Source: Fischerella sp. PCC 9605 (lineage in GTDB: Bacteria > Cyanobacteriota > Cyanobacteriia > Cyanobacteriales > Nostocaceae). Taken from it: DNA of 64,000 nucleotides. The stretch is taken from the NCBI RefSeq assembly GCF_000517105.1, contig NZ_KI912149.1, forward strand, positions 616,390 to 680,389, given 5' to 3'. Below the pieces are notes generated by a model. That model was given only the letters and a program-made list of their open reading frames with translations. It had not been told where the DNA came from and did no database searches. Shown piece after piece: positions 48,450 through 57,470 of the stretch (the stretch's first letter is position 1; the number at the start of each line of letters is the position of its first letter). The translations under genes were made by a program, and so were the position numbers.

Positions 48450-48878
48450 TTAAGCGTCTTTACCGACCACTTGTGATTTGAGAGATGAAATTTCATTGGT
48501 TAACTCTTGCCTGGTTGAGGCTTTGAGTAAATAACGGTAAACGAACCAAGCGGAGTAACCAATACCAATCAATTCAAAGGTAGGTGCTACTAAGGGAATA
48601 TCATTCAAAGCGTCCAGGATTGCCAGGACAACTTTCACAGCGACAATCGCCCCCACAATCAAACCAATGGAAACCAAAGGCTGTTTGTACCTATTAAAAA
48701 AGGCTCCCAGGTATTCGGGCAGTGTCGCTAAAAAGCCAGAAGCAATTTCTCCGTATTTCAGCCATTGCTCTTGGTTTTGAGTAGCTGGTTGGAGTTTAGT
48801 AATGGTTCCTGTTTGGTTGTTGATCTCTGGCATCGTTGTATCTATAGACTTGGTTTCTACTACTTCCGGTTCTTGCAT
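48450..48878 (-). CDS. CAAD-domain protein (CurT/CURT1-like)
   Basis: A 142-residue protein from the ATG at 48878, which has GGGAG five bases upstream; an earlier ATG at 48890 adds four residues. Residues 1-45 are acidic and variable. Residues 50-135 form the CAAD domain: an amphipathic helix (EIASGFLATLPEYLGAFFNRY), two membrane helices (LVSIGLIVGAIVAVKVVLAIL and LVAPTFELIGIGYSAWFVYRYL) and a final basic/coiled helix. CAAD/CURT1 proteins bend thylakoid membranes or anchor enzymes to them. The specific role of this copy is inferred. Confidence 0.85.
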   Translation of the reverse strand: MQEPEVVETKSIDTTMPEINNQTGTITKLQPATQNQEQWLKYGEIASGFLATLPEYLGAFFNRYKQPLVSIGLIVGAIVAVKVVLAILDALNDIPLVAPTFELIGIGYSAWFVYRYLLKASTRQELTNEISSLKSQVVGKDA

Positions 48879-48890
48879 TTCCGCTCCCAT

Positions 48891-49776
48891 GATTATGACA
48901 GTTGAGTTACTCTTATCCGGACAATTACAACCAAAAGGCTGTTGATTAGGCGATGCACTAGCACATCACGACGATAGAGTTTGGAGGTACAAAGAGGCTC
49001 TAGTTACCTATCACCATCATTGCCCCTTAACCACTACTTCATCAACTACAAGGTATTAACTCAGTAGGAAGGTAGCGGTTTAAACATGGCAGGATAGACT
49101 TGAAGCAGCATTCTAAGTTCGTTAGTTATGGAACTTGAATCCTGAGTTGACTGTTATTCCGTGCCCTGTAAGCTGCTCAAAATCGTACTCACATAAGTAC
49201 AAATCATGCAGAAATTCAGATCACTTCTTCTTTATACAAGTCTAGATGCCGATTTTACATGATATTTAGCCAATCTTAAGCTGCTATTCTCAATGGTGGT
49301 AGTGGTATTGATATTAATAATTAATAAAACTTTTTATGTATTCGCAAGATCTAGATTTAAAAAATTTTTTGTGGTATAATTACCAAACTCTTTAACTATA
49401 TCCGCATTTATACTAATAACTAAGTTAGTCATAAATAAGTGTTAGGGGTAAGCCTGTCAAGATGTAAGTCTTGGAAATGAATTTTTCTTGGTGTCTTAGT
49501 GTCTTTGTGGTGAAAAATTATTTTTCACCACCAAGACACTAAGACACCAAGAGTAAAATAGTCTTCTCTGCTAACATTTGGGTTTGTTTTCTACCCACCT
49601 TGACAGGGCTAGTTTTAGGGGCAAAGAAAAATACTCCCATTTCTATAGAAATGAGAGAATAATCATAGATTTATTCAGAAACTATTTCAGCAAATTGTTG
49701 CTTGTTAGGGTGGGTCTATATGAAATTTTTGCCAATAGACAATTTTTCATCATAGCCACACAATCCACCCAAACTA
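48891..49776. other. Long intergenic region with a 65-bp near-perfect palindrome
   Basis: About 890 bp. The notable feature is at 49487-49551, an inverted repeat with two 32-base arms (one mismatch) and a one-base centre; its ends read CTTGGTGTCTTAGTG and CACTAAGACACCAAG. The frame at 49578-49871 has no ribosome-binding site and is probably an accident. The left side (48891-49050) holds the CAAD promoter. No RNA gene was identified. Confidence 0.5.
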
Positions 49777-50256
49777 TTAGTTTTGATATGTATCTATTTG
49801 TTCGTCCCAATCAGGAATATCTGCACTGTCACCACCAACACCAATTCCTGTATTGTATATCTCGGCATTAGTGATAGTAAGGTTATTCATTGATGCACCA
49901 TGTACATTAGAATCAAAAATCATGGCGCTAGTAAAGTTGACTCTGTTGAGGTTGGCATTTTTAAAATTAACATTCGTCGCAAAAGCTGAGGTCAAATTAG
50001 CGCCTGCCAAATTTGCGCCCGTGAGATCAGCGCCTTCAAGATTCGCTCCTTCCAGGTTCGCTCCTTGGAGATTTGCACCTCTTAAGTCAGCACCAATTAA
50101 ATGAGCACCACTGAGGTTTGCTCCTGATAGATTGCACCGCACACATTCCCCAGTTGATAACAGCTTTTGTACTTGCTGCGGATTCTTCGCGCTGACTGCG
50201 CCAGTGAAGAACAGGGGAGCTACTAAGGTTAGAGCAGCTATAATTTTGGTTTTCAT
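49777..50256 (-). CDS. Secreted pentapeptide-repeat protein
   Basis: A 159-residue protein. The signal peptide is MKTKIIAALTLVAPLFF, with a likely cleavage after GAVSA (residue 23). A short linker with CVRC is followed by about 17 A(D/N)L-x-x pentapeptides (ANLSGAHLIGADLRGANLQG and on), then a degenerate C-terminal repeat block and a polar end (GGDSADIPDWDEQIDTY). Such repeats fold into a square right-handed beta-helix. Exported versions are common in cyanobacteria and of unknown function. The CVRC pair at the helix start could form a disulfide. Confidence 0.85.
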   Translation of the reverse strand: MKTKIIAALTLVAPLFFTGAVSAKNPQQVQKLLSTGECVRCNLSGANLSGAHLIGADLRGANLQGANLEGANLEGADLTGANLAGANLTSAFATNVNFKNANLNRVNFTSAMIFDSNVHGASMNNLTITNAEIYNTGIGVGGDSADIPDWDEQIDTYQN

Positions 50257-51213
50257 ATTTCCCCCTTTTTAATTAACGAGCTTCCGTTCTTTTCCTCACA
50301 ATTTCATTATCTCACTAAACTGGTTGAGAAAAATTATTAATTTCACTAACAGTTAGTGATTGCGCTCACATTTTCTGCGATCGCAGAAATACTACTACTT
50401 GATTTCGTCGAAGTATTTCCAACCATAGTATATGGTTAACTAATGGGTTCTGACAAATAACTATTGTCAGAGAATGTCTAAATAGTGTTTTCTCACTCTT
50501 GACAGAAGAAACAATAATCTATATCTCCTTCCATATCTTCCATAGGCCATAGAAATAGGGCTAGACAAAATTATCAGAGATATTTGTCTGAATAAAACCG
50601 AATTTTTGCTTAATTTAAGCAAAGATACTGCTACATCAAAAGATTAAATACCCTGAAAATCTTAAAAATTTAGTCTGAATTAGCTTGTAATTAAGTATTT
50701 TTACTGGTTTCACTATAACTTGATTAAAGCTACAGAATAAACAAGAACATCAGAATTTTAATTAGTACTTGTGTACGCAGTTATAATTGCATCTATGTTA
50801 GAGTTTTTTATCGTTTAGGTAATGTTTGCTAAATTTAATATCAACCAAGCTATCAACTAAATAGGTGTAAAAAAATCTAATTATTAAAGTGTTAAAAACT
50901 AGTGGTATGGGTCAAATATTTGGGTAAAATTTATTTAGTTTGATGTAATAATTTCTTACCAAACGTCTAGCCTGTTAGCTTCCTTTTTTACTTTACGGAT
51001 ATTAAAAATTAAGTAAAAATAAATAGGCTGACTATTACGATTTATAACCAAAGTTTTTGTACTTTACAAAGCCAAGACTCTATCAAGCTTGCTGCCCACA
51101 TAGAGCTTTAAAGTAGCAAAATTAACGCAAAATTGCAAATTTTTCAAGCTTTGACCCCTGCCATAAGTTGCCGTATAGTCTTAATCTGACTAGAGACCAA
51201 CAAGGCTTAACCT
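50257..51213. other. Long AT-rich divergent intergenic region
   Basis: About 960 bp between the divergent pentapeptide gene and nrdJ. Small inverted repeats are TCTGACAA/TTGTCAGA (50449-50471) and AACCATAGTATATGGTT (50421-50437). The remaining sequence is AT-rich. No cobalamin riboswitch signature was recognised before the B12-dependent reductase gene. Confidence 0.4.
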
Positions 51214-53511
51214 ATGGTTCGAGAACTTGAACGAAAACGCCAGAGTGCAAATTTTCCAGAAACTGCCCCAGCTGCCAATCCAGTGTTTTTTAGAACCTAC
51301 AGCCGTCGTAGAGAGGCAGGGGTGAGAGAAACATGGGATGAGGTATGCGATCGCACTCTGGGAGGCTTAATCAGCCTGGGTAAATTGCTACCCCAAGAAG
51401 CTGATATCCTAGAACGAATGCAGCGCAACTTGAAAGCTTTACCCAGTGGACGCTGGTTATGGGTGGGCGGTACAGACTGGATCGCCCAACCACAAAATTT
51501 TTCTGGGGGATACAATTGTACCTCAACCAACCTCCAAGACTGGAGTGCATTTGGGTTGATGATGGATTTAGCAATGATGGGTTGTGGTACTGGAGCAGTT
51601 CTAGAACCAAAATATATCAGCCAGTTGCCCCCAATCCGCAATCACTTGAATGTAACCCTACATGGAGAAATTGGTATTACTCCGCGTCTAGAACGCCGGG
51701 AACTAACAGAAGTAAAAATAGAAGACAATAGCGTTACCATCTATGTTGGAGACAGCCGTCAAGGTTGGGTGCAATCATATCAAAGCCTGCTGGAACTCTC
51801 TACTGATGAAAGATTTTCAGGAGAAGTTAAAGTAATCGTTGATATCAGTGACGTACGGCAAGCGGGAGAATCTCTTAAAGGCTTTGGAGGCGTTGCTAAT
51901 CCTGTAAAATTGCCAGGACTGTATCAGCGCTGTGCATCCATCCTCAATAAAGCCGTTGGCAGACAATTAAATTCTGTAGAGTGCTGTTTGTTGATTGATG
52001 AAGCGGCTGTAACAATTGTTGCCGGCAATATTAGAAGAAGCGCGGGTATGCGCCAAGGTGCTAGCGAAGATAATTTGTTTGCCGACGCTAAGGCTAACCT
52101 TTGGCAGCAGGATGAAAATGGTAACTGGCGCATTGACCCAGAGCGTGATGCTCTGAGAATGGCAAACCACACTAGAGTTTTTCACCGCAAACCGACATTA
52201 GAAGAATGTATTGATGCTGTTCGCAAACAGTATTACAGTGGTGAAGGCGCGATTCAATGGGCTGGTGAAGCCATAGCCAGAGCTAACAGCGATTTGCTGG
52301 CTACTCCTGCCTTGAAAGTTGAATTTTTGAAAGCGTACCAACAAGGAACTGCAAAACAGTGGTTGCAAGAACGCTATCTCAATCTTGATGCTCGTGAGTT
52401 AGAACATCGTTTGGCTAGATTTGGTCTTAATCCGTGTGGTGAGATTATCGGCAGCAACTTCCACTGTAATTTATCAGAGGTTCACCTCAATCAAATTGAC
52501 CCCTATAACTATAAAGAACAAGAAGAGGCGTTCACCGCAGGTGCGCTATCTGTAGCTGCACTTTTACATCATAAATTTCAGGAGCCTCGCTATCAATACA
52601 GCCGTGAATTAGATCCAATTGTTGGTGTTTCTTTTACTGGTTTATTTGATTTCTTTGTTCATGCTTTTGGAGTTGATTGGTTGCGGTGGTGGGCAGAAGG
52701 AAGACCCACAACTGCACAAGGATTGGCGTTTAAGCGCCAAGAAGAAAAATATCTGAGTATGTGGAAGGATATTGTGCATCGCGTTGTTTGGGATTACTGC
52801 GATCGCCATAATCTCAAACGTCCAAATCGCTGCACCACTGTTCAACCCAGTGGCACTAAATCTTTATTAACAAGTGCTTCTCCTGGATGGCACCCTCCCA
52901 AAGCACAAAGGTTCATTCGCAGAATCACCTTCCGCAAAAACGATCCAGTTGCTTTAGCTTGTATTGACTACGGTTACAACGTCATTCCTTCCCAATCTGA
53001 CAAAGATGAACAGGGCAATTTGTTAAATGACCCCTTCGATCCGAGAGTGAGTGAATGGTTGGTAGAAATACCCGTTGCTGTACCTTGGGCTGATTTACCA
53101 GGCGCTGATGAGATTGACATCAGTAAATTTAGTGCCCTATCCCAAATGGATTTCTACATGCAAGTACAGAAATTTTATGTTACTCATAACACCTCTGCCA
53201 CCATTGAACTACGGGAACAAGAAATAGAAGCCTTGGGAAACCGTATTTACGAAACTATTCGTGATGATGAAGGTTATATCAGTGCTGCTCTTCTGGCAAG
53301 ATTTGATGACCATCAAACCTTCCCACGTTTGCCCTTTGAACCAATCGCCAAACAAGAGTATGAAAAGTTAATGCAAGAAGTGGAAAAACGTCGCCAAAGC
53401 AGTAATTTCCATGCAGTTTTAAGCCGCTATGATTTCGGTGAATTAATGGAATCTGGCCCTGCAGGTTGCGATTCGGATAAGTGCATGATGCCAGAGGAAA
53501 ATCTAATGTAA
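51214..53511 (+). CDS. nrdJ: Adenosylcobalamin-dependent ribonucleoside-triphosphate reductase (class II)
   Basis: A 765-residue monomeric reductase that makes dNTPs with B12 and a thiyl radical. Marks are FFRTYSRRREAGVRETWDEV, GGYNCTSTNL near 100, and the active-site NPCGEIIGSNFHCNLSEV near 410, with the Cys-x-Glu pair and a second cysteine. QPSGTKSLLTSASPGWHPP comes near 550, and the C-terminal redox pair is in AGCDSDKCMMPEE. No split intein or other insertion is present, although inteins are common in nrdJ of filamentous cyanobacteria. It is the likely main ribonucleotide reductase. cbiC, for B12 synthesis, lies 5 kb downstream. Confidence 0.95.
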   Translation: MVRELERKRQSANFPETAPAANPVFFRTYSRRREAGVRETWDEVCDRTLGGLISLGKLLPQEADILERMQRNLKALPSGRWLWVGGTDWIAQPQNFSGGYNCTSTNLQDWSAFGLMMDLAMMGCGTGAVLEPKYISQLPPIRNHLNVTLHGEIGITPRLERRELTEVKIEDNSVTIYVGDSRQGWVQSYQSLLELSTDERFSGEVKVIVDISDVRQAGESLKGFGGVANPVKLPGLYQRCASILNKAVGRQLNSVECCLLIDEAAVTIVAGNIRRSAGMRQGASEDNLFADAKANLWQQDENGNWRIDPERDALRMANHTRVFHRKPTLEECIDAVRKQYYSGEGAIQWAGEAIARANSDLLATPALKVEFLKAYQQGTAKQWLQERYLNLDARELEHRLARFGLNPCGEIIGSNFHCNLSEVHLNQIDPYNYKEQEEAFTAGALSVAALLHHKFQEPRYQYSRELDPIVGVSFTGLFDFFVHAFGVDWLRWWAEGRPTTAQGLAFKRQEEKYLSMWKDIVHRVVWDYCDRHNLKRPNRCTTVQPSGTKSLLTSASPGWHPPKAQRFIRRITFRKNDPVALACIDYGYNVIPSQSDKDEQGNLLNDPFDPRVSEWLVEIPVAVPWADLPGADEIDISKFSALSQMDFYMQVQKFYVTHNTSATIELREQEIEALGNRIYETIRDDEGYISAALLARFDDHQTFPRLPFEPIAKQEYEKLMQEVEKRRQSSNFHAVLSRYDFGELMESGPAGCDSDKCMMPEENLM

Positions 53512-53807
53512 TTTCTCGAAAGAAGAAGATAGAAGAAAAAAGGAAGAAGTAGTAATTAGTGAAGGTCTTGTACCTTAATGGGTAAATACGAAAGAAGACT
53601 TCTTCCTTCTTCTGTTTCCTTTCTTCGGACAAATAAGGGAGTACCACTAGGAATTATTGAACAGCAGGTGTGGGCAAGAGAAGTATTGCTCCACGGAAAT
53701 TTTCAATGTAGGTTAAATGATGAATTTCAGCTCTCTCGTTATGATCGAGTCAGAGCCTAGTGAAGCCCGAAAAATTTTCTCAATGCTGATGCTGGAAAAG
53801 GTAAGCA
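53512..53807. other. Terminator-like inverted repeats after nrdJ
   Basis: GAAGAAGATAGAAGAAAAAAGG (53522-53543, 22 bases, cited only as GAAGAAGA..AAAAGG) and the complementary CTTCTTCCTTCTTC-type sequence at 53598-53615 can pair, with a T-rich end near 53620. This should end the nrdJ transcript. The 60-codon frame at 53578-53760 uses these repeats and is not likely to be a gene. Confidence 0.45.
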
Positions 53808-54122
53808 ATGGTTAAAGTTGTTGTCATCATCAACACGCTCATCTCGCTGATATTACTATACACAGCTTGGCGAGTATGGCGGCTGCGACTGCGACTGGTT
53901 AGGATTACCAACTGGTTGATTCTGACTGAGCGCTGTAGCCATGCAGTACTGTACACAGCACCTGAAGCTATCTACATTGGTCAGCAGAACATTCATAACC
54001 TGCGGCAAACCAACCAAGCACTAGATATACAAATTCAACAATTACGGCGGATTCTCGGCCTATTAGTTGTTGGACAGCGATTCTGGCGTCGGTATTTTCG
54101 GAAGCCACGGTTAAAAGTTTAG
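53808..54122 (+). CDS. Small membrane protein, conserved hypothetical
   Basis: A 104-residue protein with an N-terminal membrane helix (VVVIINTLISLILLYTAW, residues 4-21) and a strongly basic helical tail (RLRLRLVRITNWL.., RQTNQALDIQIQQLRRIL, then RFWRRYFRKPRLKV). The tail probably forms a coiled coil on the cytosolic face. It precedes the YtxH and DUF948 genes on the same strand and may act with them. No function is known. Confidence 0.6.
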   Translation: MVKVVVIINTLISLILLYTAWRVWRLRLRLVRITNWLILTERCSHAVLYTAPEAIYIGQQNIHNLRQTNQALDIQIQQLRRILGLLVVGQRFWRRYFRKPRLKV

Positions 54123-54451
54123 AAATTGTTGTTGGTTGGTGGTTGGTGGTGAGCCAGCGCGCTCCAAAGGGGGTCTCCCCCATGTAGACGCCCGCAGGGC
54201 GGCTTCGGTGCAGGGTACGACTGGCGAACCCGAAGGGTTGGTAGTTCCATAGACGCGCTTTACTCAGCTACTCTACCTTGAAGGGCCACGCCCTGGGAGT
54301 GCAGGGTAAAACAAACAACAAACACCAGAAAACTCAAAGTAACCTTCCTGCTTGAGATGTTGTCTGTAGAATTATGAGATGAGTTAAATTATTCGGGGCT
54401 TGCAAGGCGTGAAAACCCACATAAAATGGGTGTAAGGAGAGAAACAGCAAA
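54123..54451. repeat. Dispersed repeats between the small membrane gene and the YtxH gene
   Basis: ggttggtggttggtggt (54131-54149), then GTAGACGCCCGCAGGGCGG (54184-54202) with the GGCTTCGG tail, a further gggccacgccc hairpin (54283-54294), and aacaaacaacaaac (54309-54322). The first and last runs are near-complementary and may fold as one long hairpin. The YtxH promoter lies at the right end. Confidence 0.6.
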
Positions 54452-54799
54452 ATGTCTAACAACCGTTCTGGAATATTTATTGGCGGTTTGATGCTAGGAG
54501 CTACCATTGGTGCTTTGACCGGGTTGCTCATGGCTCCACGTACAGGGCGTGAAACGCGCAAACTATTAAAGAAATCTGCTGATGCCCTGCCAGAATTGGC
54601 AGAAGACTTATCATCCAGTGTCCAACTTCAAGCGGATCGTCTGTCTACAAATGCATTGCGAAACTGGGATGAAACTTTGGAGCGACTGCGGGAAGCGCTC
54701 GCAGCTGGTATTGATGCCAGTCAGCGAGAAAGCCAAGCTATAAAGCGACAAAAGGCAGAAGCTAACTCAGATTCGATGCCCCAGCACATAGATAACTAA
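54452..54799 (+). CDS. YtxH-domain protein
   Basis: A 115-residue protein. The N-terminal membrane/Gly-rich helix SGIFIGGLMLGATIGALTGLL followed by MAPRTGRETRKLLKKSADALPE is the YtxH signature. The rest is an amphipathic helix (LSTNALRNWDETLERLREAL) and polar tail. YtxH proteins are stress-associated envelope proteins of unknown mechanism. A GGAG sequence lies upstream of the ATG. The next gene starts 15 bases after its stop. Confidence 0.85.
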   Translation: MSNNRSGIFIGGLMLGATIGALTGLLMAPRTGRETRKLLKKSADALPELAEDLSSSVQLQADRLSTNALRNWDETLERLREALAAGIDASQRESQAIKRQKAEANSDSMPQHIDN

Positions 54800-54813
54800 T
54801 CAACAACATAACT

Positions 54814-55362
54814 GTGAGTGAACCCCTGTTTTGGCTGGGACTGTCCATGCTCCTAGTCGCCACCAGTCTGACTGCTGTTTTGGTGGCGGCGATACCAGCT
54901 TTGCAAGAAGTAGCAAGGGCAGCTCGCAGTGCAGAAAAGTTATTTGACACCCTCTCACGAGAGTTACCGCCAACTCTAGATGCTATTCGCATGACAGGTT
55001 TGGAATTGACTGATTTAACAGATGATGTCAGCGAAGGCGTCAAAAGCGCTTCTGGGGTAGTTAAACAAGTCGATCAAAGCCTAAACAGCGCCAAACAGCA
55101 AGCCCAAAATATTCAAGTCGGTACGCGCAGCCTATTTGTTGGTGTGAAAGCAGCATGGAAAACTTTCACGCGCTCAAAATCTGTAAAAAGAACAGGCGAT
55201 CGCTTATCGATAAATCAAAAAGGAACCTTACCGTTAAGAGAACGAGAAGCGCTCAGACAATATAATCGGGCGACCAAACCAGAACTATATCGCAATCAGG
55301 ACGGCTATAGGGACGCTGCTAGCTGGGAAAGCAACGACGCTGAAGATTGGGAAGAGGAATAG
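54814..55362 (+). CDS. DUF948-domain protein
   Basis: A 182-residue protein starting at GTG 54814. One membrane helix (FWLGLSMLLVATSLTAVLVAAI, residues about 5-27) is followed by a long helical domain (RAARSAEKLFDTLSRELPPTL, LTDLTDDVSEGVKSA, QVDQSLNSAKQQAQNIQVG) typical of DUF948/YoxC-like proteins. The C-terminus is basic then acidic (WESNDAEDWEEE). It is translationally close to YtxH, and such YtxH-DUF948 pairs are recurrent in bacteria, which suggests a joint role at the membrane. Confidence 0.82.
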   Translation: MSEPLFWLGLSMLLVATSLTAVLVAAIPALQEVARAARSAEKLFDTLSRELPPTLDAIRMTGLELTDLTDDVSEGVKSASGVVKQVDQSLNSAKQQAQNIQVGTRSLFVGVKAAWKTFTRSKSVKRTGDRLSINQKGTLPLREREALRQYNRATKPELYRNQDGYRDAASWESNDAEDWEEE

Positions 55363-55760
55363 AGATTAAAAAAGTTGAATATAGACCAATACGCTTAGGA
55401 TAAGCCCACAGGACGGCTTTCCATAGGTAGTTTAGAACTGCACGATCAAAACCTGCTGAACTAAGCGCAAGTCTCGTATAGCTGCATCATGCATGGGAAC
55501 TAGTCAATCACAGGAAAATCCCACAACCAAGGATAAAAATACCTCTTCCCTGTTAAGAATTCCCCGATCCCCAATCCCTATTTTCAAGATAGATGCCAAG
55601 CTCATTCCTTACTGTTCAACCATTGGGGAGCAAAAACTATCCTTTTCTCGGGTAGAATAAATTAGATTAAAGTTAAAAAGTGTAAAGAATTATCACTTTT
55701 CCCCTAATCTTTTAAAACAACTTGTTCACGACTACTGTGGAGATTTTTATAAAAAAGGCC

Positions 55761-56567
55761 ATGCAGCATCGTTTTTGGCGACGAATTCTGGTAGCTTTCG
55801 CGGTATTCTTCTTGACTGGGTCAATTTGGGTGACACATTCTCCTTGGGCTTATGCTTACAATAATCCAGATCTGCTACCCGATACCCCAACCCCAGTTGT
55901 AGACTTAGCCAAATCGCTCACCTCTGTTCAAGAAGAGAACCTTGTTAAAGAACTAGAGCAATTTGAAGCTGAAACCGGCTGGAAACTGAGAGTTTTGACT
56001 CAATACGATCGCACTCCCGGTTTAGCAGTTAAAGATTTTTGGAAACTGGATGACAAAAGTGTTTTGCTAGTTGCCGATGCCAGTGGTGGTAATATTCTCA
56101 ACTTCAATGTCGGCGATGCCGTTTACCAGCTCCTACCTCGCACTTTTTGGGTAGAATTGCAAACTCGCTTTGGCAATTTGTACTTCGTACGAGACGAAGG
56201 CGAAGATGAAGCTATCTTGCAAGCTCTAGAATCGGTTAAAACATGTCTGCGTCAAGGCGGTTGCCGTGTCGTTCCCGGACTGCCAAAGGAACAGTGGATT
56301 CTGACACTGATTACCTCGGTAATTGGTGGGATTATTTGTGGTTTTGCAGCTCAACCCCGGCGTGAAGGACAAATTGTGGCTTGGCAGTGGGCTTTAATTT
56401 TTTCTCCTTTGTGGGGAATTTTATTTATTGCCTTCGGTATTGGGCCGGTAGTGTCACGCACTTCTGACTGGCTACCCTTAGTTCGCAATATCACTGGTTT
56501 TCTTATTGGGGTTTTGGTTGCTTATCTGTCCCCTGCATTCACTCGCTCTCCAGCATCGAAAATCTAA
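55761..56567 (+). CDS. TPM-domain protein, Psb32-like
   Basis: A 268-residue protein from the ATG at 55761, preceded by AAAAAAGG; the TTG start 39 bases upstream only adds unrelated residues. A signal-like helix (RILVAFAVFFLTGSIWV) is followed by YNNPDLLPDTPTPVVDLAKSLTSVQ and the TPM fold (LEQFEAETGWKLRVLTQYDRTPG, WKLDDKSVLLVADAS). Three C-terminal helices (WILTLITSVIGGIICGF..) fix it in the membrane, facing the thylakoid lumen. In cyanobacteria Psb32 protects and helps repair photosystem II after high light. The assignment is by domain order. Confidence 0.8.
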   Translation: MQHRFWRRILVAFAVFFLTGSIWVTHSPWAYAYNNPDLLPDTPTPVVDLAKSLTSVQEENLVKELEQFEAETGWKLRVLTQYDRTPGLAVKDFWKLDDKSVLLVADASGGNILNFNVGDAVYQLLPRTFWVELQTRFGNLYFVRDEGEDEAILQALESVKTCLRQGGCRVVPGLPKEQWILTLITSVIGGIICGFAAQPRREGQIVAWQWALIFSPLWGILFIAFGIGPVVSRTSDWLPLVRNITGFLIGVLVAYLSPAFTRSPASKI

Positions 56568-56689
56568 ATTAGTCAATAGTCATTAGACATTAGTCATTGG
56601 TTTGTAATTGTTACAAATGACAAAGGATAAAGGACTAATGACAAAGGACTCTCTTAAGCTGAAAGCTGTTAGCTGACTGCTGAAATGTA

Positions 56690-57307
56690 ATGGAATGGCA
56701 CGTAACTGATGCTGAGAGTTTGGCAATAATTGATAGTGAAATTGGCGATCATGTCTTTTCACCTGCCGAGTATGAAATTGTTCGGCGGGTGATTTATGCC
56801 ACAGCTGATTTTGAGTATAAGTCTTTGATTCGCTTTTCTGAGCGTGCTTTGCAAGCGGGTGCAGCTGCACTAGCGACACGTACAACTATTGTTGTAGATG
56901 TGCCAATGGTACAAGTAAGTATTACCTGCGACATTCAAACCACGTTTGCTAATCCGGTGTATTGCAGTATGGACACACCAACTCGCCCTCAAAAAGAAAA
57001 AACTCGTGCAGCTTGGGGAATCGAAACCCTAGCCAAACGTTATCCAGAGGGCTTATTTATAGTTGGTCAAGCGCAAACTGCTTTAACAACACTAACTGAT
57101 TTGATTGAAGCTGAAGAAATTAGACCCGCTTTAGTAATTGCTACACCACCAGGCTTTATCAATATAGATGCTGCTAAAGAACGCTTGCGAGACTCTCTAG
57201 TACCAAACATTACAATTGATAGTCGTAAAGGTGGGGCATTAGTAGCAGCCGCAATTGTGGATGGCTTGGTAGATTTAGCTTGGCAATCCTATGGGCAAGC
57301 AAGATGA
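56690..57307 (+). CDS. cobH: Precorrin-8X methylmutase
   Basis: A 205-residue enzyme (CobH/CbiC) that moves a methyl group from C-11 to C-12 of the corrin ring. Visible are DAESLAIIDSEIGDHVFSPAEYEIVRRVI, the catalytic-region TADFEYKSLIRFS, AALATRTTIVVDVPMVQ near 65, AWGIETLAKRYPEGLFIVGQAQTALTTL near 115, and the final RKGGALVAAAIVDGLVDLA. Long motifs are cited only in part. It supplies B12, the cofactor of nrdJ in this window. Repeats of tgacaaag precede it. Confidence 0.92.
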   Translation: MEWHVTDAESLAIIDSEIGDHVFSPAEYEIVRRVIYATADFEYKSLIRFSERALQAGAAALATRTTIVVDVPMVQVSITCDIQTTFANPVYCSMDTPTRPQKEKTRAAWGIETLAKRYPEGLFIVGQAQTALTTLTDLIEAEEIRPALVIATPPGFINIDAAKERLRDSLVPNITIDSRKGGALVAAAIVDGLVDLAWQSYGQAR

Positions 57308-57470
57308 GAGAGGAGTGGGGGAGTGGGGGATGGGAAGATGGGGAGATGGGGAGAGTGGAAGAATAACAACCAACTACTAACCACTAACCACTAACTACTA
57401 ACTACTAACTCTTTACTTTTTAACGCGTCTCCCACTCTCCCCCTCTTCCCCTCTCCCTTTCTTCCTCTGG
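57308..57470. repeat. GGGGAGATGG/CTAACCACTA runs facing CTCTCCC runs
   Basis: ggggagatgg units (57310-57353) and accactaactactaac units (57363-57412) fill the gap after cobH. The reverse-complement CTCCCACTCTCCCC units at 57430-57462 are already inside the tail of the minus-strand gene. The opposed runs can fold into one hairpin spanning the convergent gene ends. Confidence 0.6.

Noticed and set aside
49578-49871. 97-codon plus-strand frame
   Set aside because: Starts in intergenic DNA without ribosome-binding site and runs into the antisense of the pentapeptide gene.
53578-53760. 60-codon plus-strand frame after nrdJ
   Set aside because: Overlaps the terminator-like inverted repeat; composition is not protein-like.
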